Source: Alloprevotella sp. (GTDB lineage Bacteria > Bacteroidota > Bacteroidia > Bacteroidales > Bacteroidaceae). From it: DNA of 64,000 nt. Where the stretch lies: positions 54,043-118,042 of the forward strand of contig JAFUTC010000005.1 of NCBI GenBank assembly GCA_017471505.1. Direction: 5' to 3'. Positions within the stretch are counted from its first letter, which is position 1. Every line of letters starts with the position of its first letter. Below the pieces are notes generated by a model that was not told the DNA's origin, did no database searches, and saw nothing but the letters and a program-made list of their open reading frames with translations. Below, one piece after another: positions 44,908 through 59,553 of the stretch. The translations under genes and the position numbers were made by a program.

Positions 44908-46161
44908 TTACTTCACGTCAAGCGTGCAGATGGAAACGCGGTTCCATTCGGGCTCGCTGAACATGTCGCCAATGCCCTGACCAGAAGCGTCGATGCGGTC
45001 AGCAGCGATCTTGTACTTCTTAACGAGGGTGCTCTTAACGATCTGAGCGCGCTCCTCAGCAAGTTTCTTGTTGAGTTCCAGAGGACCTTCGGGAGAAGCG
45101 TAACCTCTTACGATAACTTTTGCTTCGGGGTGGTTCTTCAGGTAAGTAGCAACGCGTTCTACGTTAGGAGCCTGGCTGGGATCGATAACGTACTTGCCCT
45201 GACGGAAAGTGATAGCGCTTTCCATGAGCTTCTCCTGCTTCTCAACGGGAACTTCCTTTACAACGGGCTTCTGGTTGCGGCAGTCGTTGAGCTCGTTTTC
45301 GAGGTCAGCGATGCGACGCTTAGCAGCATCGAGTTCAGCGTCCTTGTCGGCGAGGTTGCCGCGGAGGTCGTTGATCTTAGCGTTGAGGCCGTCGATTTCA
45401 GCCTGGTCGTAAGGACGAACGTTGGTGAAGTAGTGCTCACCATTGCTGTTCTTGAAGTGATAGGTGAAGCCAGCGGTGAGTTCGAACTGAGCGTGATTCT
45501 TGTTAAGAGTCATGTTCGAAGCATTGGGCTGAGCAAAACCGTCGAGGTCCCAAATAACAGCGGGCTTAATAGCGAAAGTCCAAGCCTTCTTCTTACCAAG
45601 GTTGAAGAGAAGGTTCAAACCAGCCTTTGCAATAACGTTGTCGAGACCTTCAACATCCTGACCTTCGAGGTATTCAACGGGAAGGGGTTCTTCACGAGTA
45701 CCATCAACCTTACCTACATAGATGTAGTTGCAATTGGTGTTGAAGTAGTAGCGCCAACCAGCACCTGCATAAGCTTCGAGTTCAAATACACGAGGAGTGC
45801 CTTTGTAACCAGCGAAGAGGTTCATGAGGTTAACTTTAGCAAGCAAAGTCAGGTCGTTGTAGTCAGCAACCGTTTTGCTGTCAGTCCAGTTGAAAGCTAC
45901 GTGGTCCTGGATAGCGAGACCGAAGGTCGGGGTGATGTACTTCGTCAGTTCAGCACCTGCAATCCAACCAATACCCTTAAAGAACTTGGTGTTGTTCCAA
46001 CCCTTATTGGTGGCAACAACTTTGTCAGAACCAAGAGCGGTAGTAGCGCCGCCTTCTACGCCAAAAGTCCAGTTGTCAAAGAACTTAGTGCCTTCGAAAG
46101 CCTGAGCGCTTGCCGTTACTGCCATAGCAGCTACGGCGAAAAGCATAACAATTTTACGCAT
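44908..46161 (-). CDS. OmpA-family outer membrane protein
   Basis: 417 aa. Signal peptide of about 19 residues (MRKIVMLFAVAAMAVTASAQ). Residues 20-250 are an N-terminal beta-barrel-like part. A predicted coiled coil follows (NAKINDLRGNLADKDAELDA, about 255-300), then an OmpA C-terminal domain that binds peptidoglycan; VIVRGYASPEGPLELNKKLA carries the motif region and ERAQIVKSTLVKK its helix. Likely an abundant stabiliser of the envelope. Transcribed from its own promoter, with an unusual leader of tetranucleotide repeats. Confidence 0.9.
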   Translation of the reverse strand: MRKIVMLFAVAAMAVTASAQAFEGTKFFDNWTFGVEGGATTALGSDKVVATNKGWNNTKFFKGIGWIAGAELTKYITPTFGLAIQDHVAFNWTDSKTVADYNDLTLLAKVNLMNLFAGYKGTPRVFELEAYAGAGWRYYFNTNCNYIYVGKVDGTREEPLPVEYLEGQDVEGLDNVIAKAGLNLLFNLGKKKAWTFAIKPAVIWDLDGFAQPNASNMTLNKNHAQFELTAGFTYHFKNSNGEHYFTNVRPYDQAEIDGLNAKINDLRGNLADKDAELDAAKRRIADLENELNDCRNQKPVVKEVPVEKQEKLMESAITFRQGKYVIDPSQAPNVERVATYLKNHPEAKVIVRGYASPEGPLELNKKLAEERAQIVKSTLVKKYKIAADRIDASGQGIGDMFSEPEWNRVSICTLDVK

Positions 46162-46162
46162 A

Positions 46163-46252
46163 ACTAATTAATTAATTAAAAGTAAAGTTTAAAAGAGTTG
46201 TTTGTTTGTTTGTTTCAGTATGGTCGTATTTGACTTTTCTAACGCAAAAGTA
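46163..46252 (-). promoter_or_regulatory. OmpA promoter and repeat-rich leader
   Basis: TACTTTTG at 46252-46245 (minus) matches the -7 element. The about 80-nt leader carries two tetranucleotide tracts: AATT-type repeats just before the ATG (46165-46179) and TTGT repeats at about 46198-46215. Both are simple sequence and could stabilise the message, or vary in copy number. Confidence 0.55.
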
Positions 46253-46356
46253 TAATAATTGACAAATACGGAAAAATTTTTTATGTTTTTTTTGATTTCA
46301 GTGCATTTTTATGGGTTTTGAGCCTATTTTTTGCCATTCCGACCCTAATCTTTGCG

Positions 46357-46364
46357 TATTTTTG
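46357..46364 (+). promoter_or_regulatory. -7 element of the DUF3467 gene
   Basis: TATTTTTG lies 72 bp before the start codon and fits TAnnTTTG. The closest TTG upstream (46331-46333) has a 23-bp spacer, longer than usual. Confidence 0.45.
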
Positions 46365-46435
46365 TGCCAAATCAAGCGGCTAACACACAAAATTAACACT
46401 TTTTATACATCATACAAGATTATCGCATTTTTATT

Positions 46436-46765
46436 ATGGATTCTGCTAACAAAAACCCAGGCAATCAGTTACAAATTGAGATCACTCAGGAAATTGCACA
46501 AGGTTGCTACGCCAATCTGGCTATCATCTCGCACTCTCACGCGGAATTTATCGTCGATTTTGCCCGCATGCTGCCAGGGATGCCCAAGGCTCCGGTAGTC
46601 AGCCGTATCGTTTTGGCCCCCGAACATGCCAAGCGTCTGCTGAATGCGCTGCAAGAGAATGTGCGCAACTATGAACAGCAGTTCGGGCGCATCCAACTGA
46701 TAGAAGAAACGCCACCGACAGGCAGCACAGCCAACCCGTTCGGCATACCGCAGGGAAACGCCTAA
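46436..46765 (+). CDS. DUF3467 domain protein
   Basis: 109 aa, no signal peptide or membrane segment. QLQIEITQEIAQGCYANLAI, SHSHAEFIVDFARMLPGMPK and VVSRIVLAPEHAKRLLNALQ match the DUF3467 family, which is common as a stand-alone small protein in Bacteroidetes. Function unknown. It lies between the divergent OmpA gene and a terminator shared with the M6 protease. Start chosen as the ATG just before the conserved part. Confidence 0.85.
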   Translation: MDSANKNPGNQLQIEITQEIAQGCYANLAIISHSHAEFIVDFARMLPGMPKAPVVSRIVLAPEHAKRLLNALQENVRNYEQQFGRIQLIEETPPTGSTANPFGIPQGNA

Positions 46766-46803
46766 CTGCGGCGGCACCGTTCCATCATGGTATGTACAAA
46801 TAC

Positions 46804-46836
46804 GAAGCGGTCCGGGAATTATTCTCGGACCGCTTC
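46804..46836. terminator. Bidirectional terminator between DUF3467 and M6 protease genes
   Basis: GAAGCGGTCCG (46804-46814) and CGGACCGCTTC (46826-46836) form an 11-bp perfect stem with an 11-base loop. It lies between two convergent genes. Confidence 0.8.
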
Positions 46837-46856
46837 TGTTGTTTCGACCTTTCAGT

Positions 46857-49800
46857 CTATTTCACCAGCACTTTCTGGCCGTTGATGATGTACACGCCAC
46901 TGGGCAAGTTCTCGGCATTCGGCAGCCGCACACCCGTCAGCGTATATACGCCTTGGCGATTCTTTGGAACGTCAATGGTCGGGGTATCAATGCCCGTAGA
47001 TATCGTCTCTTCGTAGAGGTATGGCAACAATCCGCCACTTTGAGCCGTAGAATAGGCACCCGTGCTGTTGTACGTCGTACTGTACTGCATCCACTTGCCG
47101 GTCTCCGTGTTCTGGATGGTAAACTGTCCGCTGCCGTCAGGCGTTGCGGTCCACACGCCACCCGATGCGGGACGACTGGTGCTCAGGTTGAAGTTGTTGT
47201 ACGTACCGGTCTGGTAGAGGTAGCGGTCTTGGCTGTCCTTGATATAGAACTCGTCCGACGTGGCCATGACACTGCGACCGATGATGGGCGTGGTGGACGA
47301 CGTCGATTCAAAGGTGAACACGTTGTCGTCATTCTCTACCGAGATGACGCCATCGGCATCGGCAACCGACGTATTGGCATACAGATAGCCATAGGTCTTC
47401 GTGCCGCTGTACGGGTTCTGCGTCTTGAGCGTGCCTCCTATGTTATATATAATCAGATAGCGCTTGCCAGGTGTCACGCTGGTTGCCTTGGTGAACTTCA
47501 GCGAGGTGTCGACAACGGGTTCGATGATGTACTCGGCAACCTCTACCCCACTGGTCTCACCGTCTTTCTCGGCAATGGCCATGATTGTCGTGTCGTCGTC
47601 CACCGTAATCGGGCCGGTGTACTTCGTGCTCGAAGTGGTCGGAGTGGTACCGTCGAGTGTGTAGTAGATAGTTGCGCCGGCGGTCGTGGTAGAAATCGTC
47701 ACGCTCTGCGCCGTAGTGTAAGTGCCGCCGGCGGGATTAAACGTCGGAGCAGCCACCGTAGCAACCGGTGCAGACATAGATATAAAGAGATGTGCCTGTA
47801 TCATGGTTGCGGTCGGCGAACTTGTATACACCGTGAAACGCTCGCTACCAGGATTGGAGTTGTAGAGCATCGTACCCCAACTGTCGTCGGTGAGGATGAC
47901 ACCATCGTCCACAGAAAGTGTCCACGTGCTGGCATCGTTGCTATAGTCGAGTTTCTTCGTCTTCATGGCATACAGATAGCCGTCGGCAGAATGGATGGTC
48001 CACGACGAACCGCTACCCTCAAGGGTGAATATGGTTGCATCGGAACCCACCGTTATAATGTCACCGCTGACAGTTGCGGCGGCACCCATGAGATAATCGC
48101 CGTTCATCGAACCGGCAACAGCCGACTTGGTTTCGCAGGCAATGACATATTGCTGACCGCTTACCAGTTCACTCAGCGAGTTCACTTTCCGATACTGGTT
48201 AGTGGTGTCGCCTGCGTCGATTATGGTATAGGTAGCACTGCTTACCGTACTGGTCTCGCCGTCCTTTTCGGCAATGGCCTTGATAGTGGTGGTCGTGCTG
48301 ACACTTATCGGAGCGGTGTATTTCGTGCTCGAAGCAGTCGGTTCCGTACCGTCGAGGGTATAGTAGATATTGGCACCTGCCGTCGTGGTGGTCAGCGTCA
48401 CATTCTGCGCTGTGGTGTAGGTGCCGCCTTCAGGGTTGAACGTCGGAGCCTCCACGGTTTCCGTCGTGCCATCGTCGGTAGCCATGTAAAGATAGGCATA
48501 GAGCATGTTGGCATTAGGCGTAGAGGTGTAGGTTGTGAAGCGCGGGCTGCCCACATTGTAGAGGATGCTGCCAAGCGTGCCGTAGGACATCATGATACCT
48601 CCATCATCGCCGAGCGTCCAAGTCTGCTCCGTGGTGCTGAACGCCATGGTCTTCGTGGCCGTAGAGTAGAGATAGCCGTCGTCGCTGACTATTGTCCATG
48701 ATGAGCCGCTGCCTTCGAGCGTAAACACGGTCACGTCGTCGTTGATGGTAATCACGTCGTCGTCGACAACTACGTCGACGGGCGCCAAGAACTTGCCACT
48801 CAGCGCGCCGGCGGCCTTGGCCTTGTCGCCGCAAGCAATGATGTAATCGTTGCCATTGACCATTTCGCTGAGCGAAGTAACCTTCTTGAACTTCGTACTG
48901 GTAGCACCGGCACGAATCACATATTTACCGATAGCCACGCGACTCAGTTCTCCGTCTTTCTCAGCTACAGCCTTGATGGTGGTGGACTCCGTCACGGAGA
49001 TGGCCGTGGTGTATTTCGTGGAAGAGGTAGTGGGCTCGCTGCCGTCGAGGGTGTAGTAGATGGTTGCACCGTCAGTCGCACAACTGAGCGTAACGTTCTG
49101 CGGAGTCTTGAACAGTCCAGCACCCGGCGAAAACGTCGGAGTGGCTACGCTGGGAACTCCCTTGAAATTGAACGATATGGTTCCGTCGGCATTCTGCGTG
49201 ATGTCCTCAACCGATACATTTAAGTAGTAGCCGCCTTCGCTATTGGCATTGTACATCTTGGCGGTCTTGTTGCCAAACTCTTCGAGACCGAACTTGTTTA
49301 CCGTTGCCGACGGGAACACGTCTGCGGCCTGGTTTGCCGTAGTAATGGCGCCCTTGCTGTTCTTGTTATAGTCGCCATCGGAAGGCACCCACGTCATGCG
49401 CTGGTGACTGGGGTCGTCGTTCGGTTTGTTGTTCAACCACGCCGTTTCACTATAATCGACATGGACAATCAGCAGACCCGGGCCTGGAAGTGCACCGTCC
49501 CAGCTTTCGAGTTGGCGGTTTTCGAGCAGGAAGTACTCGTCGTAGTGTGCATCGTTGTGGATGATGTATGCGTTGCCGCCACTGGTCAGCGGTTTCATGC
49601 CTGTCACGGTCTCGCTGGTAGTCAGCTCAATGGGCGTAAGCCATCCGGCAGCCCACCGCTCATAACTGGTATAGCCGGCAGGGCGGTAGCCGTCACCGTT
49701 ATAGGAACCGTAGTCCATCAGGTCCCAGGAGTACATGCCCTGGCCACCCGAATAGTCGGTATCGTAGAAGTCGGGGTAACCCAGGCAATGGCTGAATTCG

Positions 49801-50678
49801 TGGCACATCGTACCATTTCCTTCAATGTCGCCGTTGCCGTTGAGTTCCGGACCGCAGGCATAGGTGTTTATCTTCACGCCGTCGAGCGTGATGACGCCTT
49901 CACCATCGCCATAGTAGTTCGCACTGTAAAGGTCGTAGGCATGCGGCCAGATGGTGTCGTCCGAACCGCCGTCGGCAGCACCCTGACCGGCATAGATTAC
50001 ATAGACCTGGTCCACATAGCCGTCGCCGTCCCAGTCGTAGTCGGCAAAGTTGACCTGCGAATCAGCCAACCTGACAGCCTCGCACACCATTTGGCCGGCA
50101 TACAAGTCGTCGCCGTTGGAATCGTTCTCACCGTAGTAGCTGTACGAATTCGAAACCGTCACCGGGCCGACCACGTCGAACGTAAGTTCAAACTGGCCGT
50201 CGCTCTGCGCCTTGAAGTAGTCGTACATAGAGCCGTAGAAATCGCCCTCAGAGAAACCTTCTTCGTTGGCTATGCGTTTGAACAGAGCCAGGTTGTTGGC
50301 AGCCTTGAACTTAGTGTCGGTAAAATTCACCAGAATAACTACGCCCTTTTTCTTGCCGGTATAGGAACCGACAGAGCCTACCTTCTGGCGCCCCAGACGC
50401 TTGCTGCGCTGCTTGTTGGCCATGGTCCGGCGCTGGTTGGCGCGGGTCGTAATCTCAGATTCGTTGGTCTCGGCATAGTAGGTGGTGCCTGCCACAAGGC
50501 GATAGGCCTTGCCGTCTTCGCCACGATAAAAGTGGCCAAATTCATCACCAACGAGTGTTGCTGTAATCTTCGTACCGTTTTCCAACGTAAGTACGCGTCG
50601 CTGACCTGGCTTTGCAGGAATGGCGCTCACGCTGAGCACCATCATCATCAACAGAAACAGAGTAAAAATCCTCCTCAT
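46857..50678 (-). CDS. Secreted M6-family metalloprotease with three chitobiase-C-like repeats
   Basis: 1,273 aa. Signal peptide of about 19 residues. A peptidase M6 (immune inhibitor A-like) domain has HEFSHCLGYPD with His293, Glu294, His297 and Asp303, the HExxHxxGxxD zinc site. Three repeats of about 65 residues follow (for example TPTFSPGAGLFKTPQNVTLS), each with GATIYYTLDGSEPTTSSTKY-like sequence of the CHB_HEX_C type; between them lie sugar- or protein-binding modules with IHSADGYLYAMKTK. The C-terminus (GVYTLTGVRLPNAENLPSGV, ending VYIINGQKVLVK) is the tail seen on many Prevotella exported proteins. Likely degrades extracellular protein; substrate unknown. Confidence 0.88.
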   Translation of the reverse strand: MRRIFTLFLLMMMVLSVSAIPAKPGQRRVLTLENGTKITATLVGDEFGHFYRGEDGKAYRLVAGTTYYAETNESEITTRANQRRTMANKQRSKRLGRQKVGSVGSYTGKKKGVVILVNFTDTKFKAANNLALFKRIANEEGFSEGDFYGSMYDYFKAQSDGQFELTFDVVGPVTVSNSYSYYGENDSNGDDLYAGQMVCEAVRLADSQVNFADYDWDGDGYVDQVYVIYAGQGAADGGSDDTIWPHAYDLYSANYYGDGEGVITLDGVKINTYACGPELNGNGDIEGNGTMCHEFSHCLGYPDFYDTDYSGGQGMYSWDLMDYGSYNGDGYRPAGYTSYERWAAGWLTPIELTTSETVTGMKPLTSGGNAYIIHNDAHYDEYFLLENRQLESWDGALPGPGLLIVHVDYSETAWLNNKPNDDPSHQRMTWVPSDGDYNKNSKGAITTANQAADVFPSATVNKFGLEEFGNKTAKMYNANSEGGYYLNVSVEDITQNADGTISFNFKGVPSVATPTFSPGAGLFKTPQNVTLSCATDGATIYYTLDGSEPTTSSTKYTTAISVTESTTIKAVAEKDGELSRVAIGKYVIRAGATSTKFKKVTSLSEMVNGNDYIIACGDKAKAAGALSGKFLAPVDVVVDDDVITINDDVTVFTLEGSGSSWTIVSDDGYLYSTATKTMAFSTTEQTWTLGDDGGIMMSYGTLGSILYNVGSPRFTTYTSTPNANMLYAYLYMATDDGTTETVEAPTFNPEGGTYTTAQNVTLTTTTAGANIYYTLDGTEPTASSTKYTAPISVSTTTTIKAIAEKDGETSTVSSATYTIIDAGDTTNQYRKVNSLSELVSGQQYVIACETKSAVAGSMNGDYLMGAAATVSGDIITVGSDATIFTLEGSGSSWTIHSADGYLYAMKTKKLDYSNDASTWTLSVDDGVILTDDSWGTMLYNSNPGSERFTVYTSSPTATMIQAHLFISMSAPVATVAAPTFNPAGGTYTTAQSVTISTTTAGATIYYTLDGTTPTTSSTKYTGPITVDDDTTIMAIAEKDGETSGVEVAEYIIEPVVDTSLKFTKATSVTPGKRYLIIYNIGGTLKTQNPYSGTKTYGYLYANTSVADADGVISVENDDNVFTFESTSSTTPIIGRSVMATSDEFYIKDSQDRYLYQTGTYNNFNLSTSRPASGGVWTATPDGSGQFTIQNTETGKWMQYSTTYNSTGAYSTAQSGGLLPYLYEETISTGIDTPTIDVPKNRQGVYTLTGVRLPNAENLPSGVYIINGQKVLVK

Positions 50679-50727
50679 AGAAATATGGTTTTATTGGTTG
50701 TAAAAAGTGTGCTTTCTCAAGGCCCCA

Positions 50728-50759
50728 CAAAAATAGTACTCCCAACCGACAATACACAA
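50728..50759 (-). promoter_or_regulatory. Putative promoter of the M6 protease
   Basis: Minus strand: TTG at 50759-50757, 21-bp spacer, TATTTTTG at 50735-50728. Matches the -7 well; leader of about 50 nt. Confidence 0.5.
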
Positions 50760-50806
50760 CGCTACTGCATATAATTTTTTTTACGGCTCCGCCATGCCTA
50801 AATAAC

Positions 50807-50840
50807 AATCACTCCCGTCGAAATCTCGGCGGGAGTGATT
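50807..50840 (-). terminator. Terminator of the rpoBC operon
   Basis: AATCACTCCCG (50807-50817) and CGGGAGTGATT (50830-50840) form an 11-bp perfect stem. T-rich sequence follows on the minus strand. It lies 38 bp past the rpoC stop. Confidence 0.88.
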
Positions 50841-50878
50841 CTATTATAAGTATTCGCAGGGAATCCTACGATGGTTGC

Positions 50879-53800
50879 TTATGCTTCAACGGGTTCGTTC
50901 TCGGCTTCTTCGTTGGCGGCTTCGAGACGAGCATAGTCGTCGGCGTCGCCCACTATGATGCGGTTGAACTCGCGCAGACCCGTACCGGCGGGAATAAGGT
51001 GACCGCAGATTACGTTCTCCTTCATACCCTCGAGGTAGTCGGTCTTACCGTTGATGGCGGCATCGTTGAGCACCTTGGTGGTTTCCTGGAAAGATGCAGC
51101 CGACATGAAACTCTTCGTTTGCAGAGCGGCACGGGTGATACCCTGCAGAATCTGCGTAGAAGTAGCGGGCACAGTGTCGCGGGTCTTCACCAGACGGAGG
51201 TCGCGGCGCTTGAGCTGCGAGTTTTCGTCGCGCAGTTTGCGGGCCGAAACAATCATACCCGGTTTCATGTATTCGCTGTCGCCGGCATCGATGACATATT
51301 TCTTGCCCCAGATGCGGTCGTTCTCCTCCGCAAAGTCGAACTTGTCGACAATCTGCTGCTCGAGGAAGATGGTGTCACCCGGGTCGACAATCTGCACCTT
51401 GCGCATCATCTGGCGGACAATGACTTCGAAGTGCTTGTCGTTAATCTTCACGCCCTGCAGACGGTATACGTCCTGCACCTCGTTGACGATGTATTCCTGC
51501 ACGGCCGTCGGACCCATAATCGACAGGATGTCGGACGGGGTAATAGAGCCATCGGACAATGCCTCGCCGGCACGCACGTAGTCGTTCTCCTGAACGAGGA
51601 TTTGCTTGGCCAAAGGCACAAGGTACTTCTTGACCTCGCCGAGTTTGGAGGTGACGATGATTTCGCGGTTACCACGCTTGACAGGTCCCATAGTTACCTC
51701 GCCGTCGATTTCGCTGACGATGGCCGGACTGCTCGGGTTGCGAGCCTCGAAGAGCTCGGTGACACGAGGCAGACCACCGGTGATATCACCGGCCTTACCA
51801 ACGGCACGCGGAATCTTGACGATAACGTCGCCGGCGCGTAGTTGCTGACCGTCTTCCACTACGATGTGACCATTGATGGGGAAGTTGTAACTGTGGAGCA
51901 CGTTGCCATTCTCATCGATGATTTCGGCAGTGGGCACCTTGTTGCGCTCCTTCGACTCGATGACGATGCGCTCACGCAGACCGGTGGCCTCATCTTCTTC
52001 GACACGATAGGTGATACCCTCGGTCACGTCGTGGAACACAATCTTACCCGTATGTTCGGTAACGATGACCGCATTGAACGGATCCCACTTGGCTACCTCT
52101 TCGCCCTTTTCCACGTGAGCCTTATCCTTCACAAAGAGTTGCGAACCATAAGGTATGTTCTGCGTAGAAAGAACGATGCCGGTATTTTCGTCCACAAAGC
52201 GAACTTCGCCGACACGGCCGACCACGATTTTGCCAGCTTCGCCTTGTTCGGTAGTTACGTCCACAGTACGGAGTTCGTCAAATTCGACGCGGCAAGGTTG
52301 CTTGGCCACGATGCGTGCATTCGAAGCAGCATTCGAGGCGATACCACCCGCGTGGAAGGTTCGCAGTGTCAGCTGTGTACCCGGCTCACCGATAGACTGT
52401 GCGGCAATCACGCCGACAGGCTCGCCGATATTGACAAGGCGCGAAGTGGCCAGGTTGCGACCATAGCACTTCTGACATACGCCGTGCTTGCTTTCGCAAG
52501 TGAGCACCGAACGGATTTCGACGCTCTCGATGGGCGACGCCTCAATCTCGGCCACAATGGCTTCGGTAATTTCCTGGCCGGCAGCCACAAGTAAGCGACC
52601 CGTCGACGGATCGATTACATCGTGTACGCTCACGCGGCCCAAGATACGGTCACCAAGCGAAGAGATGATGTCGTCGCCGTCCTTCAGTGCCGAGCAAACC
52701 AGACCGCGCAACGTGCCACAGTCTTCCTCGGTGATGATGACATCGTGGCTGACGTCAACGAGACGACGGGTCAGATAACCGGCATCGGCCGTCTTCAGAG
52801 CCGTATCGGCAAGACCCTTACGAGCACCATGCGTAGAGATGAAGTACTCCAGCACGCTCATACCTTCCTTGAAGTTCGAAAGAATCGGGTTCTCAATAAT
52901 CTGTGCACCTTCGGCACCGGCTTTCTGCGGCTTGGCCATCAGACCACGCATACCAGCCAGCTGTGCAATCTGGTCGTCAGAGCCACGGGCTCCGGAGTCG
53001 AGCATCATAAACACGGCGTTGAAGCCTTGGTCGGCCTCGGTCATTTGCTTCTTAAGCGTCTTCTTAAGATCGGTGTTGACATGTGTCCACACGTCGATGA
53101 CCTGATTGTAGCGCTCCTTATCGGTGATGAAGCCCATGTTGTAGTTGGCCGTGATGTTGTCCACCTCTTCATTACCCTTCGCCACGATAGCGGTCTTTTC
53201 TTCAGGGATGATGATATCGTCGAGGTTGAACGACAGGCCACCTTCGTAACTCATACGATAGCCAAGGTTCTTGATACCGTCAAGGAATTCGCAGGCACGG
53301 TCCATGCCGACGGCCTTGATGACGCGCGTAATGATATCGCGGAGGGTTTTCTTCGAAATGATATCGTTGAAATAGCCTACTTCGTCGGGGATGATATCGT
53401 TGACGATGATTCGGCCGACAGATGTCTCGACGCGCTTCATCTCATAGGAGCCGTCGTCGTTGCGGTCTTTCACTACGACATTTACAATGGCATGAACGTC
53501 AACCCTGCCTTCGTTGTAGGCAATGATAGCCTCTTCGGGACCATAGAAATTGAGTCCCTCACCCTTTGCGCCCTTGCGCAACTTGGTGATATAGTAGAGT
53601 CCGAGCACCATATCCTGCGACGGAACGGTGATAGGAGCACCATTGGCCGGGTTGAGGATGTTGTGGCTCTGCAGCATCAGTATCTGTGCCTCCATGATAG
53701 CCTCGTTGCTCAGAGGAAGGTGCACAGCCATTTGGTCGCCGTCGAAGTCGGCGTTGAACGCCGTACATGCGAGCGGATGGAGTTGGATGGCCTTGCCTTC

Positions 53801-55159
53801 AATCAGTTTGGGCTGGAAGGCCTGAATACCCAGGCGGTGAAGCGTCGGTGCACGGTTGAGGAGCACAGGGTGACCCTTCATGACGTGCTCGAGGATGTCC
53901 CAGATGATTGGTTCCTTGCGGTCCACAATCTTCTTGGCGCTCTTCACGGTCTTCACCACGCCGCGCTCAATAAGTTTGCGGATGATGAATGGTTTGTAGA
54001 GTTCGGCGGCCATAAGTTTAGGCAGACCGCACTCGCCCATCTTCAGTTCCGGACCTACCACGATTACCGAACGGGCCGAGTAGTCGACACGTTTACCGAG
54101 CAGATTCTGACGGAAGCGACCTTGTTTACCTTTCAGCGAGTCGCTGAGCGACTTGAGCGGACGGTTGCTCTCACTCTTCACGGCACTGCTCTTGCGCGAA
54201 TTGTCGAACAGGCTGTCGACGGCTTCCTGCAGCATTCGCTTTTCATTGCGGAGGATGACTTCGGGAGCCTTGATTTCGAGCAGACGCTTCAGACGATTGT
54301 TGCGGATGAGCACACGACGATAAAGGTCGTTAAGGTCGGAGGTGGCAAAGCGGCCGCCATCGAGCGGAACAAGCGGGCGAAGGTCGGGAGGTGTCACCGG
54401 AAGCGTCTTCATAATCATCCATTCCGGACGGTTACGGTCTTTGCTGGCGCGGAAGGCTTCCACCACCTGCAGGCGCTTCAGAGCCTCATTCTTGCGCTGC
54501 TGCGACGTATCGTTGTTGGCACGGTCGCGCAGTTCGTAACTCAGTTGGTCGAGATCAAGACGCTCGAGCATGTCGCAAATAGCCTCGGCACCCATCTTTG
54601 CAATGAACTTGTTGGGGTCCTTTGCATCGAGGAACTGGTTGTCCTTCGGCAGTTTTGCCATGAGTTCGAGGTATTCGGCCTCTTCGAGCAGTTGGTTCTC
54701 TTCGACTTCGTCGGCCAACACACCCGGCTGAATGACAATATAGCGCTCATAGTAGATGACTGCGTCAAGTTTCTTGGTAGGCAGACCGAGCAGATAGCCC
54801 ATCTTGTTGGGCAGCGAGCGGAAATACCAGATATGAGCCACAGGCACCACGAGGTTGATGTGTCCGGCACGCTCACGACGCACTTTCTTCTCGGTTACGT
54901 CCACACCACAACTATCGCAAGTCTTGCCTTTGTAGCGAATGCGCTTGTACTTACCGCAATAGCACTCATAGTCCTTTGTCGGACCGAAGATGCGCTCGCA
55001 GAAAAGTCCGTCGCGTTCGGGCTTATAGGTGCGATAGTTGATAGTTTCGGGTTTGAGCACCTCGCCATACGAGTTCTGCAAAATCTCCTCGGGCGAAGCC
55101 AAACCGATGGTAATCTTGGTGAAATTACTCTTTATCTTATTATCTCTTTTAAAAGCCAT
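50879..55159 (-). CDS. rpoC: RNA polymerase subunit beta'
   Basis: 1,426 aa. Holds the active-site Mg2+ in [12 protein letters not shown]. The N-terminal zinc site has Cys66, Cys68, Cys81 and Cys84 ([20 protein letters not shown]), and a second site shows in [34 protein letters not shown] is another universal block. No intein or large lineage insertion is seen. It is last in the operon, 51 bp after rpoB. Confidence 0.98.
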   Translation of the reverse strand: MAFKRDNKIKSNFTKITIGLASPEEILQNSYGEVLKPETINYRTYKPERDGLFCERIFGPTKDYECYCGKYKRIRYKGKTCDSCGVDVTEKKVRRERAGHINLVVPVAHIWYFRSLPNKMGYLLGLPTKKLDAVIYYERYIVIQPGVLADEVEENQLLEEAEYLELMAKLPKDNQFLDAKDPNKFIAKMGAEAICDMLERLDLDQLSYELRDRANNDTSQQRKNEALKRLQVVEAFRASKDRNRPEWMIMKTLPVTPPDLRPLVPLDGGRFATSDLNDLYRRVLIRNNRLKRLLEIKAPEVILRNEKRMLQEAVDSLFDNSRKSSAVKSESNRPLKSLSDSLKGKQGRFRQNLLGKRVDYSARSVIVVGPELKMGECGLPKLMAAELYKPFIIRKLIERGVVKTVKSAKKIVDRKEPIIWDILEHVMKGHPVLLNRAPTLHRLGIQAFQPKLIEGKAIQLHPLACTAFNADFDGDQMAVHLPLSNEAIMEAQILMLQSHNILNPANGAPITVPSQDMVLGLYYITKLRKGAKGEGLNFYGPEEAIIAYNEGRVDVHAIVNVVVKDRNDDGSYEMKRVETSVGRIIVNDIIPDEVGYFNDIISKKTLRDIITRVIKAVGMDRACEFLDGIKNLGYRMSYEGGLSFNLDDIIIPEEKTAIVAKGNEEVDNITANYNMGFITDKERYNQVIDVWTHVNTDLKKTLKKQMTEADQGFNAVFMMLDSGARGSDDQIAQLAGMRGLMAKPQKAGAEGAQIIENPILSNFKEGMSVLEYFISTHGARKGLADTALKTADAGYLTRRLVDVSHDVIITEEDCGTLRGLVCSALKDGDDIISSLGDRILGRVSVHDVIDPSTGRLLVAAGQEITEAIVAEIEASPIESVEIRSVLTCESKHGVCQKCYGRNLATSRLVNIGEPVGVIAAQSIGEPGTQLTLRTFHAGGIASNAASNARIVAKQPCRVEFDELRTVDVTTEQGEAGKIVVGRVGEVRFVDENTGIVLSTQNIPYGSQLFVKDKAHVEKGEEVAKWDPFNAVIVTEHTGKIVFHDVTEGITYRVEEDEATGLRERIVIESKERNKVPTAEIIDENGNVLHSYNFPINGHIVVEDGQQLRAGDVIVKIPRAVGKAGDITGGLPRVTELFEARNPSSPAIVSEIDGEVTMGPVKRGNREIIVTSKLGEVKKYLVPLAKQILVQENDYVRAGEALSDGSITPSDILSIMGPTAVQEYIVNEVQDVYRLQGVKINDKHFEVIVRQMMRKVQIVDPGDTIFLEQQIVDKFDFAEENDRIWGKKYVIDAGDSEYMKPGMIVSARKLRDENSQLKRRDLRLVKTRDTVPATSTQILQGITRAALQTKSFMSAASFQETTKVLNDAAINGKTDYLEGMKENVICGHLIPAGTGLREFNRIIVGDADDYARLEAANEEAENEPVEA

Positions 55160-55210
55160 ATTTGCTTATGTATTTAAGGGTACGAATCGTTTTATAAAGA
55201 GTTTGGTCGG

Positions 55211-59020
<3,810 letters not shown>

Positions 59021-59070
59021 TTGAAAAAGATTTGTGTGCCCGTGTCGGAGCACTATAACTTATTAGACGC

Positions 59071-59108
59071 AAAAAGGTTAAGAACCCTCTACCAGAGGAT
59101 CCTTAACC
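59071..59108 (-). terminator. Attenuator hairpin between rplL and rpoB
   Basis: On the minus strand, GGTTAAG.ATCCTCT pairs with AGAGGGTT.TTAACC around a 3-base loop, followed by TTTTTGC. It lies 21 bp past rplL and 51 bp before rpoB. E. coli has a partial terminator at the same place that lowers rpoBC relative to L7/L12; the same role is inferred. Confidence 0.75.
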
Positions 59109-59128
59109 GAATTGCTATAAAATCAAAT

Positions 59129-59506
59129 TTATGCGATTTCTACTTCAGCACCTTCAGCTTCGAGAGCCTTCTTCAGGGCTTCAGCTTCTTCTTTGGCAAC
59201 GCCTTCCTTCAGCTTGCTGGGAGCAGCGTCAACCAAATCCTTAGCTTCCTTCAGGCCAAGACCGCAAGATTCCTTAACAGCCTTAACAACCTTCAGTTTA
59301 GCTGCGCCTGCATTCTTCAGAATAACATCGAAAGATGTCTTTTCTTCAGCGGCGGCAGCACCACCAACTGCGGGACCAGCAGCAACAGCAACAGCAGCTG
59401 CAGCGGGTTCAATGCCATACTCGTCCTTGAGGACCTGTGCCAATTCGTTAACTTCTTTTACTGTCAAATTTACCAATTCTTCAGCAAGAGCTTTAATATC
59501 TGCCAT
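59129..59506 (-). CDS. rplL: 50S ribosomal protein L7/L12
   Basis: 125 aa, stalk protein present in several copies on the 50S subunit, recruits translation GTPases. N-terminal dimerisation helix region ([20 protein letters not shown]), an Ala/Gly-rich hinge, and the C-terminal domain [20 protein letters not shown] with [15 protein letters not shown]. It follows rplJ by 47 bp. Confidence 0.97.
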   Translation of the reverse strand: MADIKALAEELVNLTVKEVNELAQVLKDEYGIEPAAAAVAVAAGPAVGGAAAAEEKTSFDVILKNAGAAKLKVVKAVKESCGLGLKEAKDLVDAAPSKLKEGVAKEEAEALKKALEAEGAEVEIA

Positions 59507-59553
59507 TTTATTAAAATTTTTAGTTGTTTTTAATGTTATTGTTTGGGTTTCGC

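Noticed and set aside
52622-55177. Long plus-strand frames opposite rpoC, rpoB (56495-58528) and the M6 protease (46839-48701)
   Set aside because: All are mirror frames of conserved genes with no signal peptide or domain of their own.
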